Shown one piece after another: positions 16,589 through 25,772 of a stretch of 43,675 nt of DNA; positions within the stretch are counted from its first letter, which is position 1, and every line of letters starts with the position of its first letter. Source of the DNA: Myxococcales bacterium. Lineage in GTDB: Bacteria; Myxococcota_A; Polyangia; Polyangiales; JAFGIB01. Made by a program: the position numbers and the translations under genes. Under the pieces are notes generated by a model. The model saw only the letters and a program-made list of their open reading frames with translations, was not told the DNA's origin and ran no database searches. The stretch is taken from the NCBI GenBank assembly GCA_028817855.1, contig JAPPOT010000060.1, positions 1-43,675 of the forward strand, given 5' to 3'.

Positions 16589-17881
16589 GTGGACGACGAC
16601 GACAGCAGCGTGGCGGCCAGCGGCCTGGTCGACCACTTCTTTCGGCACGAGTCCGGTCGCCTGGTGGCGCAGCTGGTGCGGCGCTTCGGCGCCGACCGGC
16701 TCGAGCTGATCGAGGACGCCGTCCAGTCCGCGCTGCTGTCGGCGCTCACGAGCTGGGGCGCGCGCGGCCTTCCGGACAACCCCTCGGCCTGGCTCACGCG
16801 GGTGGCGCGCAACCGCCTGGTGGACCACCTGAGGCGTGTGGGGCGCGAGGCCCCGGAGGTGGACGCGGGCGCGCGCGTCTCCGCCCCCGCCGAGGGCGCC
16901 TTCGACGACGAGATTGCGGACGACGAGTTGCGCATGCTCTTCGTCTGCTGCGACCCGGAGCTACCGGCCCGTGCGCAGCTCGTGCTCTCCCTCAAGCTGC
17001 TGTGCGGCTTCGGGACACGCGAGATCGCGACCCGCCTCTTCCTCAGCGACGACAACGTGCAGAAGATCCTCTCACGTGGACGCGCTCGCCTGCGCGCGCT
17101 GTGGGCCGAGCGCGCCGGAGACTGGGCCGATCCCGCTCCGGCCCGGCTCGAGCGGCGTCTACCCGCGGTCCAGGCGGTCATCTACCTGCTCTTCAACGAG
17201 GGCTACAGCTCCCAGCGCGAGGACCAGGTCATCCGCCGCGAGCTGTGCGCGGAGGCCCTCCGGCTCGGCCAGCTTCTCGTCGCCCATCCGATCGGCGACC
17301 GGAGCGAGTCCTGGGCGCTGCTCGCGCTGATGCACTTCCACCACGCCCGCATCGAGTCGCGCACCGACGCGGAGGGTCATCTGCTGTTGCTGTCCGAGCA
17401 GGACCGCGGCCGCTGGGACCGCGAGGAGATCCGCCGCGCGCTCGCCGCCCTCGCCCGCGCACAGCAGGGGCGCTTCTCGCGCTACCTGGGCGAGGCCGCG
17501 ATCCTGGCCGAGCACTGTGTGGCTCCGACCTTCGAGCAGACCCGCTGGAGCGAGATCGTCGACCTCTACGAGCTGCTCGAGCAGCACTGCGGCCCCTCGC
17601 CCCTCTACACCCTCAACCGCGCGATCGCCCTGGCCGAGTGGCAGGGCCCGGAGGCTGGCCTCACTTTGCTGCGCACGCTCACGCCCCCGACCTGGCTGGC
17701 GCGCTACTACCTCTGGGACGCCACCCTCGGCGAGCTCCTGCTCCGCACCGGCCAGCTCGATCCCGCCCGCCGCCACCTCGAGCGCGCGCTGCGCGCCGCG
17801 CCGACCCGCGGCGAGCGACGCATCTTCGAGCGCCGACTCGGCGAGTGCGGACCACGAGCCACGACGACTCGAGGGTCCTGA
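16589..17881 (+). CDS. RNA polymerase sigma factor, ECF42-type with C-terminal TPR-like extension
   Basis: About 430 aa from GTG 16589, preceded by GGGGCGGA; GTG 16556 is an alternative. Region 2 is at about 12-85 (FFRHESGRLVAQLVRRFG; IEDAVQSALLSAL; AWLTRVARNRLVDHLRR). Region 4 is at about 125-170 (ARAQLVLSLKLLCGFGTREIATRLFLSDDNVQKILSRGRARLR). The remaining 250 residues are a helical extension starting LERRLPAVQAVIYLLFNEGYSSQ and ending in a tetratricopeptide-like SPLYTLNRAIALAEW / GELLLRTGQLDPARRHLERAL. That architecture is typical of ECF42, in which the extension rather than an anti-sigma factor is believed to control activity. No anti-sigma gene is adjacent. With the YCII gene upstream it forms the standard pair. 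Confidence 0.92.
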   Translation: MDDDDSSVAASGLVDHFFRHESGRLVAQLVRRFGADRLELIEDAVQSALLSALTSWGARGLPDNPSAWLTRVARNRLVDHLRRVGREAPEVDAGARVSAPAEGAFDDEIADDELRMLFVCCDPELPARAQLVLSLKLLCGFGTREIATRLFLSDDNVQKILSRGRARLRALWAERAGDWADPAPARLERRLPAVQAVIYLLFNEGYSSQREDQVIRRELCAEALRLGQLLVAHPIGDRSESWALLALMHFHHARIESRTDAEGHLLLLSEQDRGRWDREEIRRALAALARAQQGRFSRYLGEAAILAEHCVAPTFEQTRWSEIVDLYELLEQHCGPSPLYTLNRAIALAEWQGPEAGLTLLRTLTPPTWLARYYLWDATLGELLLRTGQLDPARRHLERALRAAPTRGERRIFERRLGECGPRATTTRGS

Positions 17882-18110
17882 GCGGAGGCCCCACCCGCGA
17901 GAGGTCGACTCTCCCCCGCAGCGGGCCGGTTGCGCGCGGTCCACGCCGTGTTCGTACAGCACCGCTTCGGGGCTTGGTCGGACGTCCAGCGTTGTCACGC
18001 GAGATTTCCGTTCAGATCCCCCGCGAGCACTCGTCCCAGCGTCTCCCCGAGCGAGAGGTCCTTGCCCTTTCAGTCAGGTGCTTTGACGTCGGGCGGACCG
18101 GGCCCTATGG

Positions 18111-19424
18111 TTGCGCGTGGTGGCAATTGGGAAAAAGGTCGCGCAGCTCCTACGTGTGGTGGTCCCGATCGCGGTGCTGCTGCTGGCGGCGATCGTCGCG
18201 ACGGAGATGATGCGCAGCTCGCCGCGCGCGAGCCGCAAGGCGCGCGAGCGCAGCGCACGCCTGGTGGAGGTGGTGACGGCGAAGCTGACCACCGAGCGGG
18301 CGCGCGTGCACGCCATGGGCACGGTGCGCGCTGCGCGCGCCGTGGAGCTGCGGCCAGAGGTGAGCGGCAAGATCGTGCGGCTCGGCAAGGAGCTGATCCC
18401 GGGCGGCCACTTCAAGACGGGACAGCTGGTCGCCCAGGTGGACGCAGCCGACTACCGGCTCGCCATCCGCGAGCGCGAGAGCCAGGTGGTGCGTGCCCGC
18501 GCCGAGCTGCGACTGGAGCAGGGCCGGCAGAACGTGGCCGCGCGCGAGTACGCGTTGCTCTCGGGCCAGGGCGCAGGCGATGCCGGCAGCTCCGACATCG
18601 CCCTGCGCAAGCCGCAGCTGGAGTCGATCCGCGCGGACCTGCAGGCCGCTGAGGCCGCGCTCGAGCGCGCCCAGCTCGACCGCAAGCGCACCACCCTGCT
18701 GGCTCCCTTCAACAGCATCGTCGAGACCCACTTCGTCGAACGCGGCACGCAGGTCACGCCGACGACGCTGGTGGCACGCCTGGTCGGCACCGACGAGTAC
18801 TGGGTCGAGGTGAGCGTGCCCGTCAGCCAGCTGCCCTGGATCCAGGTGCCGCGCCGCACCGGCGACCCCGGCTCGCCGGTGCGCGTGTGCAACGAGCGCG
18901 CCTGGGGCGAGGGCAAGTGCCGCGCCGGCCACGTGGTCCGCCAGGCGAGCGGGCTGGAGGAGCAGGGCCGGATGGCGCGACTGCTGGTCGCGGTGCCGGA
19001 CCCGCTCGCGCTAGAGGAAGACAACGCCGAGCAGCCCGCCATGATCCTCGGCTCCTACGTGCGCGTGGAGATCGAGGGCGCCCGCGACATGCGGGCCGCC
19101 GTCATCAGCCGCAACCTGGTGCACGATGGCGACCGGGTCTGGATCGCAAAGCCCGACGACACCCTCGAGATCCGCCGCGTGCAGATCGCCTTCAGCGATC
19201 CCGAGAAGGTCTACGTGGTCGATGGACTGTCCCAGGGCGACCGGCTGATCGCGACCAGCCTCACCGGCGTGGTGGAAGGGATGCCGATCCGCACCGGCCC
19301 CGCGCGCGGTGCGCGTGAGGGGCGTCCGGGCTTCGAGGGCAGTGGCAAGGGCAAGGGCAAGGGCAAGGGCGAGGGATGGTCGAAAGGCCCGCGACCCGAG
19401 CGAGGCCCCGGGACAGCGCGGTGA
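18111..19424 (+). CDS. RND efflux periplasmic adaptor (membrane fusion protein)
   Basis: 437 aa from TTG 18111; GTG 18117 or 18120 are equally possible and change only 2-3 residues. A basic N-terminus and one hydrophobic segment (about 14-32) anchor it in the inner membrane. The lipoyl-like half-motif (RPEVSGKIVRLGKELIPGGHFKTGQLVAQVD) lies near 80-110, a coiled-coil hairpin near 112-200, then the second lipoyl half and beta-barrel (LLAPFNSIVETHFVERGTQV; YWVEVSVPVSQLPWI). The membrane-proximal region ends with a GD-R-V-W-I block. The C-terminus is an unusual Lys/Gly tail made by four GGCAAG hexamers (19344-19367). The RND pump start overlaps its stop by 4 bp, so the two form one pump operon. 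No outer-membrane factor gene is nearby. Confidence 0.9.
   Translation: MRVVAIGKKVAQLLRVVVPIAVLLLAAIVATEMMRSSPRASRKARERSARLVEVVTAKLTTERARVHAMGTVRAARAVELRPEVSGKIVRLGKELIPGGHFKTGQLVAQVDAADYRLAIRERESQVVRARAELRLEQGRQNVAAREYALLSGQGAGDAGSSDIALRKPQLESIRADLQAAEAALERAQLDRKRTTLLAPFNSIVETHFVERGTQVTPTTLVARLVGTDEYWVEVSVPVSQLPWIQVPRRTGDPGSPVRVCNERAWGEGKCRAGHVVRQASGLEEQGRMARLLVAVPDPLALEEDNAEQPAMILGSYVRVEIEGARDMRAAVISRNLVHDGDRVWIAKPDDTLEIRRVQIAFSDPEKVYVVDGLSQGDRLIATSLTGVVEGMPIRTGPARGAREGRPGFEGSGKGKGKGKGEGWSKGPRPERGPGTAR
19344..19373 (+). repeat. GGCAAG hexanucleotide repeat (4 exact copies plus one variant)
   Basis: Four tandem GGCAAG units (19344-19367) followed by GGCGAG sit inside the adaptor gene and encode a Gly-Lys tail. 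Copy changes would keep the frame and alter only tail length. Confidence 0.9.
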
Positions 19425-22400
19425 GCGATCCTCCTTCCGATCCACCGGTGGACAAGCGCGGCCCCATCCACTGGATGGTGCACAACCGCGTCACGCCCAA
19501 CCTGCTGATGGCCGTGCTGCTGGTGGGCGGGTTCATCCTCGCCAGCGAGATCCGCCAGGAGGTCTTCCCCTCCTACGAGATGGACCGGGTGAACATCTCC
19601 GTGCCCTACCCCGGCGCCAGCCCCGAGGAGGTGGAGCAGGGCATCATCCTGGCGATCGAGGAGTCGATCCGCAGCATCCCCGGGATCAAGGAGCTGCGCG
19701 CGGTCGCCGCCGAGGGCGCGGCCTCGATCACGGTCGAGCTGCGCGAGGACGCCGACGACCGCCACGTCCACCAGGAGATCAAGCAGCAGATCGACCGCAT
19801 CACCACCTTCCCCCTCGACGCCGAGGAGCCGAGCGTCCGGCTGCAGGTGCGTCAGCGCCCCGTGATCTACGCCAAGCTCTACGGCAAGGCCGAGGAGTGG
19901 GTGCTGCGCGATCTGGCCGAGCTGGTGCGCGACCGCCTGCTCGAGCACCCGGAGATCACCCAGGTCGAGATGTCCGGCGCGCGCCCTTACGAGGTGCACG
20001 TGGAGGTCCCGCGCGAGCGCTTGCGCGCCCACGGCCTGACGCTCGGCGACGTGGCAGGCACCATCGCGAGCGCGGCGGTCGACGTGCCCGGCGGCGCGGT
20101 CGACACCCCGCGCGGCGAAACCCTGCTGCGCCTGCGCGAGCGGCGCGACTGGGCGCGGGACTTCGGCGACATCCCGGCGGTCACCACACCCGACGGCACC
20201 GTCGTCTACCTGCGCGACCTGGCGACCGTGCGCGACGGCTTCGCCGACACCGACGACTGGGCGACCTACGACGGCATGCCGGCGATCGGCTTCACCGTCT
20301 ATCGCGTGGGCGAAGAGACCCCACTGGGCGTCTCGCGCGCCGTGCACGCGGCCCTGGCCGAGATCGAGCCGGACCTGCCGCCCGGCGTGCACGTGGCGAT
20401 CAACTCGGACCGCTCCAAGATCTACGAGCAGCGGCTGCACCTGCTCTACAAGAACGCCTTCCTGGGCCTGTGCCTGGTGCTGGTGCTGCTCGGGCTCTTC
20501 CTCGAGCTGCGGCTGGCCTTCTGGGTGCTGCTCGGCATCCCCACCTCGTTTCTGGGCGCGCTGCTCTTCCTGCCCTTCGCCGGCGTCACCATCAACATGG
20601 TCTCGATGTTCGCCTTCATCCTGGCGCTCGGGATCGTCGTGGACGACGCGATCGTCGCCGGCGAGAACATCTTCGAGCACCGACAACGGGGCATGGGCGT
20701 GGTCGAGGCGGCGATCCGGGGCGCGCGCGAGGTGGCGATCCCGATCACCTTCAGCATCCTCACGAACATCATCGCCTTCATCCCGCTGATGCACGTGCCG
20801 GGATTCTTCGGCAAGATCTGGTATTCGATCCCGCTGGTCGTTGCGAGCGTCTTCGTCATCAGCTGGGTCGAGGCGCTCTTCATCCTGCCGGCCCACCTAG
20901 CCCACACCAAGCGCCGCGCGCGCGACGGCAACAGCCCCTTCGATCGGCTGCGGCTCGCGATCGCGGGCGGCATGCAGCGCTTCCTGCAGGGGCTGTTCGG
21001 ACCGCTGCTGCGCAGCTGCATGAACCAGCGCTATCTGACGATCGCCGTGGGCGCCGGGATCCTGGCGGTCGCCGTCGCCTACGCCTGGAGCGGCCGCATG
21101 GGGCTGATCCTGATGCCGCGCGTCGAGTCGGACTACGCCACCGTCACCACCGTGCTGCCCTACGGCAGCCCACCCGAACGCATCCGCGCGGTGCACGACA
21201 AGCTGGTGGCCGCGGGCGAGAAGGTGGCGGCCGAGAACGGCGGCGACGCGCTCAACCAGGGCCTTTTCGCGCGCGTGCGCGACAACAGCGTGGAGGTCCG
21301 CATGTACCTGGCCGCGCCCGAGGTGCGCCCGATGAGCACGACGGAGGTCACGCGCGCGTGGCGCCGAGAGGTCGGCGAGATTCCGGGCGTACAGTCGGCA
21401 CGCTTCGAGTCCAACCGCGGCGGACCCGGACGCGGTCCCTCGATCACGGTCGAGCTCGCTCACCGGTCGATCGAGGAGCTGGACCGGGCAAGCGCGGAGC
21501 TGGCCGGGGTGCTGAGCGAGTTCGGCAACCTCAGGGACATCGACGACGGCACGATGGACGGCAAGCCCCAGCTCGACTTCCGGCTGACCGAAGCCGGGCG
21601 CGCGCTTGGGCTGACCGCGCGCGACGTGGGGCGCCAAGTGCGCAACGCCTTCTTCGGCGCCGAGGCCCTGCGCCAACAGCGCGGTCGCAACGAGGTGCGC
21701 GTGCGCGTACGCCTGCCGGAAGCCGAGCGCAAGAGCGAGCACACGGTCGAGCAGATGCTGGTCCGCACCCCCTCCGGCGCCGAGGTGCCCTTGAGCGAGG
21801 TCGCCAGCGTGACGCGCGGGAGGGCCTACACCGCGATCAATCGCCGCGATGGCCGCCGCACCGCCACCGTCAGCGCCAACGCCGTGCCGATGCGCAAGAG
21901 CCAAGAGGTGATCGCGGCACTCGAGGCCGAGGTGCTGCCGCAGCTGGCCGCCGACTTCCCGGGCCTGAGCCACAGCTTCCAGGGTCGCCAGGCCACCATG
22001 CGCGACTCGCTCGCATCGCTGTGGCCGAACTTCGGGCTGGTGCTGCTCGCGATCTTCCTGATGCTGATGATCCCGTTCCGCAGCTACCTGCAGCCGTTCG
22101 TGATCGTGGCCACGATCCCCTTCGGTGCGGTGGGCGCCGTGCTCGGCCACATGCTGATGGACTACAGCCTGAGCCTGATCAGCATGATGGGCGTGATCGC
22201 CCTGTCCGGCGTGGTGGTCAACGACGGGCTGGTGATGGTGGACTACGCCAACCGCAAGCGGCAGGAGGGCGCGACCGCCTACGAGGCCGTGCACGCCGCA
22301 GCCCTGCGCCGCTTCCGCCCCATCCTGCTCACCACGCTCACCACCTTCGGCGGGCTGATGCCGATGATCTTCGAGACCTCGCGTCAGGCGCGCTTCATGA

Positions 22401-22582
22401 TCCCGATGGCGCTCTCGCTCGGCTACGGGATTCTGCTGGTCACACCGATCGTGCTGATCCTGCTGCCGTGCCTCTACCTGATGGTCGAGGACGTGCGCGC
22501 GCTCGGCTTCAGGGCACTGGGAATGCCATCGCCCGCACCGCCGCACATGCAATCGACGCATCGTCCACCCGCAACGCCGTGA
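19421..22582 (+). CDS. RND family efflux pump, inner-membrane transporter
   Basis: About 1053 aa from GTG 19421, which overlaps the adaptor stop (GTGA); ATG 19376 is an in-frame alternative. Two symmetric halves are present. TM1 (NLLMAVLLVGGFILASE) is followed by a porter domain (PYPGASPEEVEQGI, IRSIPGIKELRA). Then comes a TM block starting NAFLGLCLVLVLLGLFLELRLAFWVLLGIP with the proton-relay Asp pair in LGIVVDDAIVAGENIFE. The second half repeats the plan and ends ALSGVVVNDGLVMVDYANRKR and FGGLMPMIFETS. It is a proton-driven exporter; the substrate is not determinable, and the sequence seems closer to the AcrB-like multidrug group than to metal exporters. The last 74 bp overlap the 3' end of the convergent lipoprotein gene, so the Pro/His-rich tail after position 22508 may be non-essential. 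Confidence 0.93.
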   Translation: MSDPPSDPPVDKRGPIHWMVHNRVTPNLLMAVLLVGGFILASEIRQEVFPSYEMDRVNISVPYPGASPEEVEQGIILAIEESIRSIPGIKELRAVAAEGAASITVELREDADDRHVHQEIKQQIDRITTFPLDAEEPSVRLQVRQRPVIYAKLYGKAEEWVLRDLAELVRDRLLEHPEITQVEMSGARPYEVHVEVPRERLRAHGLTLGDVAGTIASAAVDVPGGAVDTPRGETLLRLRERRDWARDFGDIPAVTTPDGTVVYLRDLATVRDGFADTDDWATYDGMPAIGFTVYRVGEETPLGVSRAVHAALAEIEPDLPPGVHVAINSDRSKIYEQRLHLLYKNAFLGLCLVLVLLGLFLELRLAFWVLLGIPTSFLGALLFLPFAGVTINMVSMFAFILALGIVVDDAIVAGENIFEHRQRGMGVVEAAIRGAREVAIPITFSILTNIIAFIPLMHVPGFFGKIWYSIPLVVASVFVISWVEALFILPAHLAHTKRRARDGNSPFDRLRLAIAGGMQRFLQGLFGPLLRSCMNQRYLTIAVGAGILAVAVAYAWSGRMGLILMPRVESDYATVTTVLPYGSPPERIRAVHDKLVAAGEKVAAENGGDALNQGLFARVRDNSVEVRMYLAAPEVRPMSTTEVTRAWRREVGEIPGVQSARFESNRGGPGRGPSITVELAHRSIEELDRASAELAGVLSEFGNLRDIDDGTMDGKPQLDFRLTEAGRALGLTARDVGRQVRNAFFGAEALRQQRGRNEVRVRVRLPEAERKSEHTVEQMLVRTPSGAEVPLSEVASVTRGRAYTAINRRDGRRTATVSANAVPMRKSQEVIAALEAEVLPQLAADFPGLSHSFQGRQATMRDSLASLWPNFGLVLLAIFLMLMIPFRSYLQPFVIVATIPFGAVGAVLGHMLMDYSLSLISMMGVIALSGVVVNDGLVMVDYANRKRQEGATAYEAVHAAALRRFRPILLTTLTTFGGLMPMIFETSRQARFMIPMALSLGYGILLVTPIVLILLPCLYLMVEDVRALGFRALGMPSPAPPHMQSTHRPPATP

Positions 22583-23705
22583 ACGTGGTGCCCAGGATCT
22601 CCTGGGGCTGCGGCTGCTCGTCCAGGAAGGCGCGCTGGCTGTCGCTGCAGGGCTCGCCGCTTTCGAGCAGACAGCCCTGGATGCGCGCGTCGGCGGCGTG
22701 GGTCGTGAGCGTGCCGGTGATGGTGTCGCAGTCGTCGATCGTGGCGGTCAGCTCGGCCACGGTGCGCATGCCCATGTAGATGTCCGAGGCGCGCGCGGGA
22801 AAGGGCGTGTCCTCCACGGGCAGATAGCCATAGGGGAGGCTGCAGCTGCTGGAAGTGCTGCCGGGCGGCGTGATCTTGGCGGTGACCCCGGGCACGCCGT
22901 CGCCATCGTCGTCGACCCACATCAGGCCGGGGTCGTCGGCGACGGCCGGGAAGGTGCCGAGCGGATCGCTGCTGGTCATGCGCAGGCCGAAGAAGGCGGC
23001 GACGGGCCCGGCGCTGAGCGCGCTGCCCGGCGTGGTGTCGCTGGCGGTCAGCTGCCAGACGTCGGTCGGGGTGGAGCCGGTATCCCAGATCACCTCGGGA
23101 AAGCCCTGCCCAAAGGCTTCGCTGAGCGCCGGGCTGCACAGGTCCGGCGTCTCGCCGCCGCAGCCGCGCGCATCGGCCACCAGACCATCGCCCTCGGCGC
23201 GGATCGACCAGATGCCGAAGTTCGCATTGGTGGCCTGACCGGGCGCAACCGCCGTCTGCCCGAGCACGGTGGCCGCATCCCAGCGCACCATCATCGCGGC
23301 ACGCACGGCGAAGGTGCCGACGAGATCGCAGGCCGCGGGCGCGCTCACCTCCGGGCACAAGCATGGCGTACCCGCGGCATCGGTGCAGGCATCGCCCAAC
23401 TTCTGGAAGTCGGCCGCGCACCGTCCGAGCACACCTGTCGTGTCCCCGGGCGGGGGTGCGGGGCCGCCCGCCTGTCCAGCCTGCGGTGCATCTCCAGGCA
23501 TCTGGCCCGGGGTCTGTCCCGGCGTCTGCCCACCGGGCTGCATGCCAGCCGGGGCGGCCCCCGGCGCGCTCGGGCTCGCGCCTGACATCGTCACGCTGCC
23601 CCTCGGCGCAGCCGAGTTGGAATCACCACGGGTGCTCGTCCCCTCGCTGGAGCAAGCGGACAGCACGAGCACAGGCCACAGCCGACGGACGACCCACCGT
23701 CGCAT
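22509..23705 (-). CDS. Lipoprotein of unknown function with Pro/Gly/Gln linker
   Basis: 398 aa from ATG 23705; upstream in-frame sequence to 23936 is Arg/Cys-rich and not coding-like. The signal ends with lipobox LSAC (Cys18). Residues 25-95 are a disordered Gly/Pro/Ala/Gln linker with repeated PGQTPGQ units. The globular part (about 95-398) has paired Cys residues (CAADFQKLGDACTDAAGTPCLCPE) and the segments TFAVRAAMMVRWDAATVLGQT, LGTFPAVADDP and a DDDGDGVPG calcium-type loop. I do not recognise a family with an assigned activity. The gene is divergent from the serine protease and convergent with, and overlapping, the RND pump. Confidence 0.8.
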   Translation of the reverse strand: MRRWVVRRLWPVLVLSACSSEGTSTRGDSNSAAPRGSVTMSGASPSAPGAAPAGMQPGGQTPGQTPGQMPGDAPQAGQAGGPAPPPGDTTGVLGRCAADFQKLGDACTDAAGTPCLCPEVSAPAACDLVGTFAVRAAMMVRWDAATVLGQTAVAPGQATNANFGIWSIRAEGDGLVADARGCGGETPDLCSPALSEAFGQGFPEVIWDTGSTPTDVWQLTASDTTPGSALSAGPVAAFFGLRMTSSDPLGTFPAVADDPGLMWVDDDGDGVPGVTAKITPPGSTSSSCSLPYGYLPVEDTPFPARASDIYMGMRTVAELTATIDDCDTITGTLTTHAADARIQGCLLESGEPCSDSQRAFLDEQPQPQEILGTTFTALRVDDASIACAAVRAMAFPVP

Positions 23706-23922
23706 TCGACAACCACCCACAGACCGACCATAGCGGCTCACCAGGCAACTGAAAACGGCCGGCCTATGCCCATTCAGGCCACATTTGCCCCCAGCATGTT
23801 GGGGGGAGCCGTGGCGACAGCGGCGGCGAAACCGTCTGCAATCATTGCGGTCAGGGCGCGAGCTCACGCGGGCGCCCAAACAGATCCTGGCCGAGCGCTT
23901 TACCGTTCGGTGGCAGCACCCT

Positions 23923-24693
23923 ATGACCCACCCCATGCTCCCAGTCGCGATCGCGCTCGCACTGCTCGTGGCGGGCTGCCTTCACTCGGGCGACGCCGCG
24001 CCTGACTGTGCCGTCGCGCGGGCGGAGCCGCTCTACTTCGGCGATACGGAACCGGCGCAGCTCGAGTTGAGCCCGGCCCAGCGCGCTGCCATCGGTCTGG
24101 TCGAGTCCGGATCCGGAGACGCCGCGTGCACCGGGGTGCTGATCGCCCGTGGCCATGTGCTCACAGGCGCGCATTGCCAAATCGGGGAAGCGCTCAGCTT
24201 CCTCCCCTCCCTGGGCGATGCGACCGCCGTCGACGCGACGGCCGCCGTCGCACATCCGACGCTGGATGCGTTGCTGATGCAGCTCGAACCCGACCCACAG
24301 CTGGACGCGCTCGCGCCGATCCCCCTCTGGAGCGGCCCCTTCGACGACCTGCTCGGCATGGAGGCCACGCTGGCGGGCCTCGGGTTGACCGAGACTGGCG
24401 AAAGCGGAGAGCTGCGCTTCCTGGACGAGGAGGTGGTCGACCTCAGCGACGACGAGATCGTCGTGGACGGCATGGGACGCTCGGGCGCGTGCGTCGGTGA
24501 CTCGGGCGGTCCACTGCTGGTGGCAACCGACGATGGGCGTCCTCGGGTGGCGGGCGTCCTGTCCCGTGGCTCGCACGACTGCCTCGGCATCGATGTCTAC
24601 GTACGCGCGGATCGGCTAGCCAATTGGGTGCAGCAGCAGATCCCAACGCACTGCGCCACTGAACAAGCAATCGCGGCCACATCGTCGCCCTAG
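23923..24693 (+). CDS. Trypsin-like serine protease lipoprotein
   Basis: 256 aa from ATG 23923; the frame is open upstream but lacks signal features there. The lipobox is LVAGC with Cys19. The chymotrypsin-fold triad is visible: His84 in LTGAHC, Asp115 in TLDALLMQLE, and Ser194 in GACVGDSGGPLL. The fold ends with GVLSRGSHDCLGIDVYVRADRLANWVQQQI, the standard final helix region. Cys pairs around the His and Ser fit the usual disulfides. It is somewhat short for the family. Lipidation would fix it to an outer membrane face, possibly for protein turnover or predation (inference). Confidence 0.9.
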   Translation: MTHPMLPVAIALALLVAGCLHSGDAAPDCAVARAEPLYFGDTEPAQLELSPAQRAAIGLVESGSGDAACTGVLIARGHVLTGAHCQIGEALSFLPSLGDATAVDATAAVAHPTLDALLMQLEPDPQLDALAPIPLWSGPFDDLLGMEATLAGLGLTETGESGELRFLDEEVVDLSDDEIVVDGMGRSGACVGDSGGPLLVATDDGRPRVAGVLSRGSHDCLGIDVYVRADRLANWVQQQIPTHCATEQAIAATSSP

Positions 24694-24808
24694 TTTGCGT
24701 CGCTGCTGGCCGCCGTTAGGCTGTCGCACAGATGTGGGGGAACGACGAGAGCCGCGGGCTTGGGCTCGAAGTGCGCCCAATTGCGCCGCGGCAGCGGAGG
24801 ACAACGCG

Positions 24809-25753
24809 ATGAGTCAACGAAGCACGATCGAGATCGGGCGCAGCGCCGTGCTGGCGCTGTGCATGATGCACCTGCTGGGTGCGTGTCTGGAGACCAGCCC
24901 CGAAGCGGCCGCGAGCGCCGAGGACGGCGACACGGAGGTTGCGCGTGAGAACGACGAGATCCTCGCGCTGCTCGAGGAGCGCGGCGTGCCGCTCGAGCGC
25001 GTCGAGATCGGCGAGCGCTACGTGGTCTACGAGGACGATATCCTGATCGATCGGCAGGATCTGCTCGACCAGGCTCGCGGCACCGTGCCGAAGGCCTACT
25101 GGCTGGCCAACTACTCCGACGACAACGACCACCCGGAGGGCTCGGTCAACGGCTACCCGATCACCGAGACCGACACCTTCGCCTACTGGTTCTCGGCGCC
25201 ACCGGTCTCCGCGTTCATCGTCGACGACCTCTACCTGATGCCGCAGGCGGCGGACGTGCCCGCCGGACACCCCGCCGAAGGCCTCTACCTCAACTCGGAC
25301 TGGCAGGATGCATTCGAGTATGCCGCGGAGAAGTGGAGCGAGGTCTACATCTCCTTCTTCGGCTTCCCGCTCCAGTCCCGCATCTCGATCGACTACGGAT
25401 TCCGCTTTGGACGCCCCTGGGGCAGCCAGATCAACATCCGCTACTGCGACATCAGCTGGCCAACCATCGGCCAGGGACAGGCGCCCTCGTGGGGGCTGCC
25501 GGGTCAGAACATCTGCGTCAACCGGGATTTCGACTCGTCGCCGGACAGCCTCAAGCGCAGCGTCGCGATCCACGAGATCGGGCACACGCTCGGCTTCGCC
25601 CACTGCAACACGGGCTTCAGCAACTCGGTCGTCATCCCCGGCACCGACGACGGCGTGTGCGGCATCGAGGCGGTCATGTTCAGCGGCAGCAGCTCGGAAG
25701 AGTTCACCGACGACGAGCGCCTGGGCATCGTGACCATGTACCCGCCCGACTGA
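24809..25753 (+). CDS. Zinc metalloprotease lipoprotein, HEIGH-type (M57-like)
   Basis: 314 aa. ATG 24809 follows GGAGGACAACGCG. The lipobox is LLGAC with Cys26. The zinc motif HEIGHTLGFAH (His255, Glu256, His259, His265) is the metzincin HExxHxxGxxH form, with a Met-turn candidate at Met290 (EAVMFSG). The pro-region (about 40-100) carries ILALLEERGVPLERVEIGERYVVYEDDILI, typical of the dual-action HEIGH/M57 group seen in Bacteroidetes and myxobacteria. It is expected to be an outer-face protease. It lies 115 bp after the serine protease in the same direction, possibly one transcription unit of surface proteases. Confidence 0.92.
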   Translation: MSQRSTIEIGRSAVLALCMMHLLGACLETSPEAAASAEDGDTEVARENDEILALLEERGVPLERVEIGERYVVYEDDILIDRQDLLDQARGTVPKAYWLANYSDDNDHPEGSVNGYPITETDTFAYWFSAPPVSAFIVDDLYLMPQAADVPAGHPAEGLYLNSDWQDAFEYAAEKWSEVYISFFGFPLQSRISIDYGFRFGRPWGSQINIRYCDISWPTIGQGQAPSWGLPGQNICVNRDFDSSPDSLKRSVAIHEIGHTLGFAHCNTGFSNSVVIPGTDDGVCGIEAVMFSGSSSEEFTDDERLGIVTMYPPD

Positions 25754-25772
25754 CGTCGATGCCAGGGGGCCA

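Noticed and set aside
16561-18210. 549-codon frame overlapping the sigma factor gene on the same strand
   Set aside because: Arg/Pro/Ala-rich out-of-frame shadow; the sigma-factor frame has clear region 2 and region 4.
19211-22561. Very long open frames on the minus strand opposite the RND pump (19211-20896 and 20897-22561)
   Set aside because: Their translations are His/Asp/Gln/Arg-rich with no fold or signal features. They are antisense shadows of GC-rich codons of the clearly homologous pump gene.
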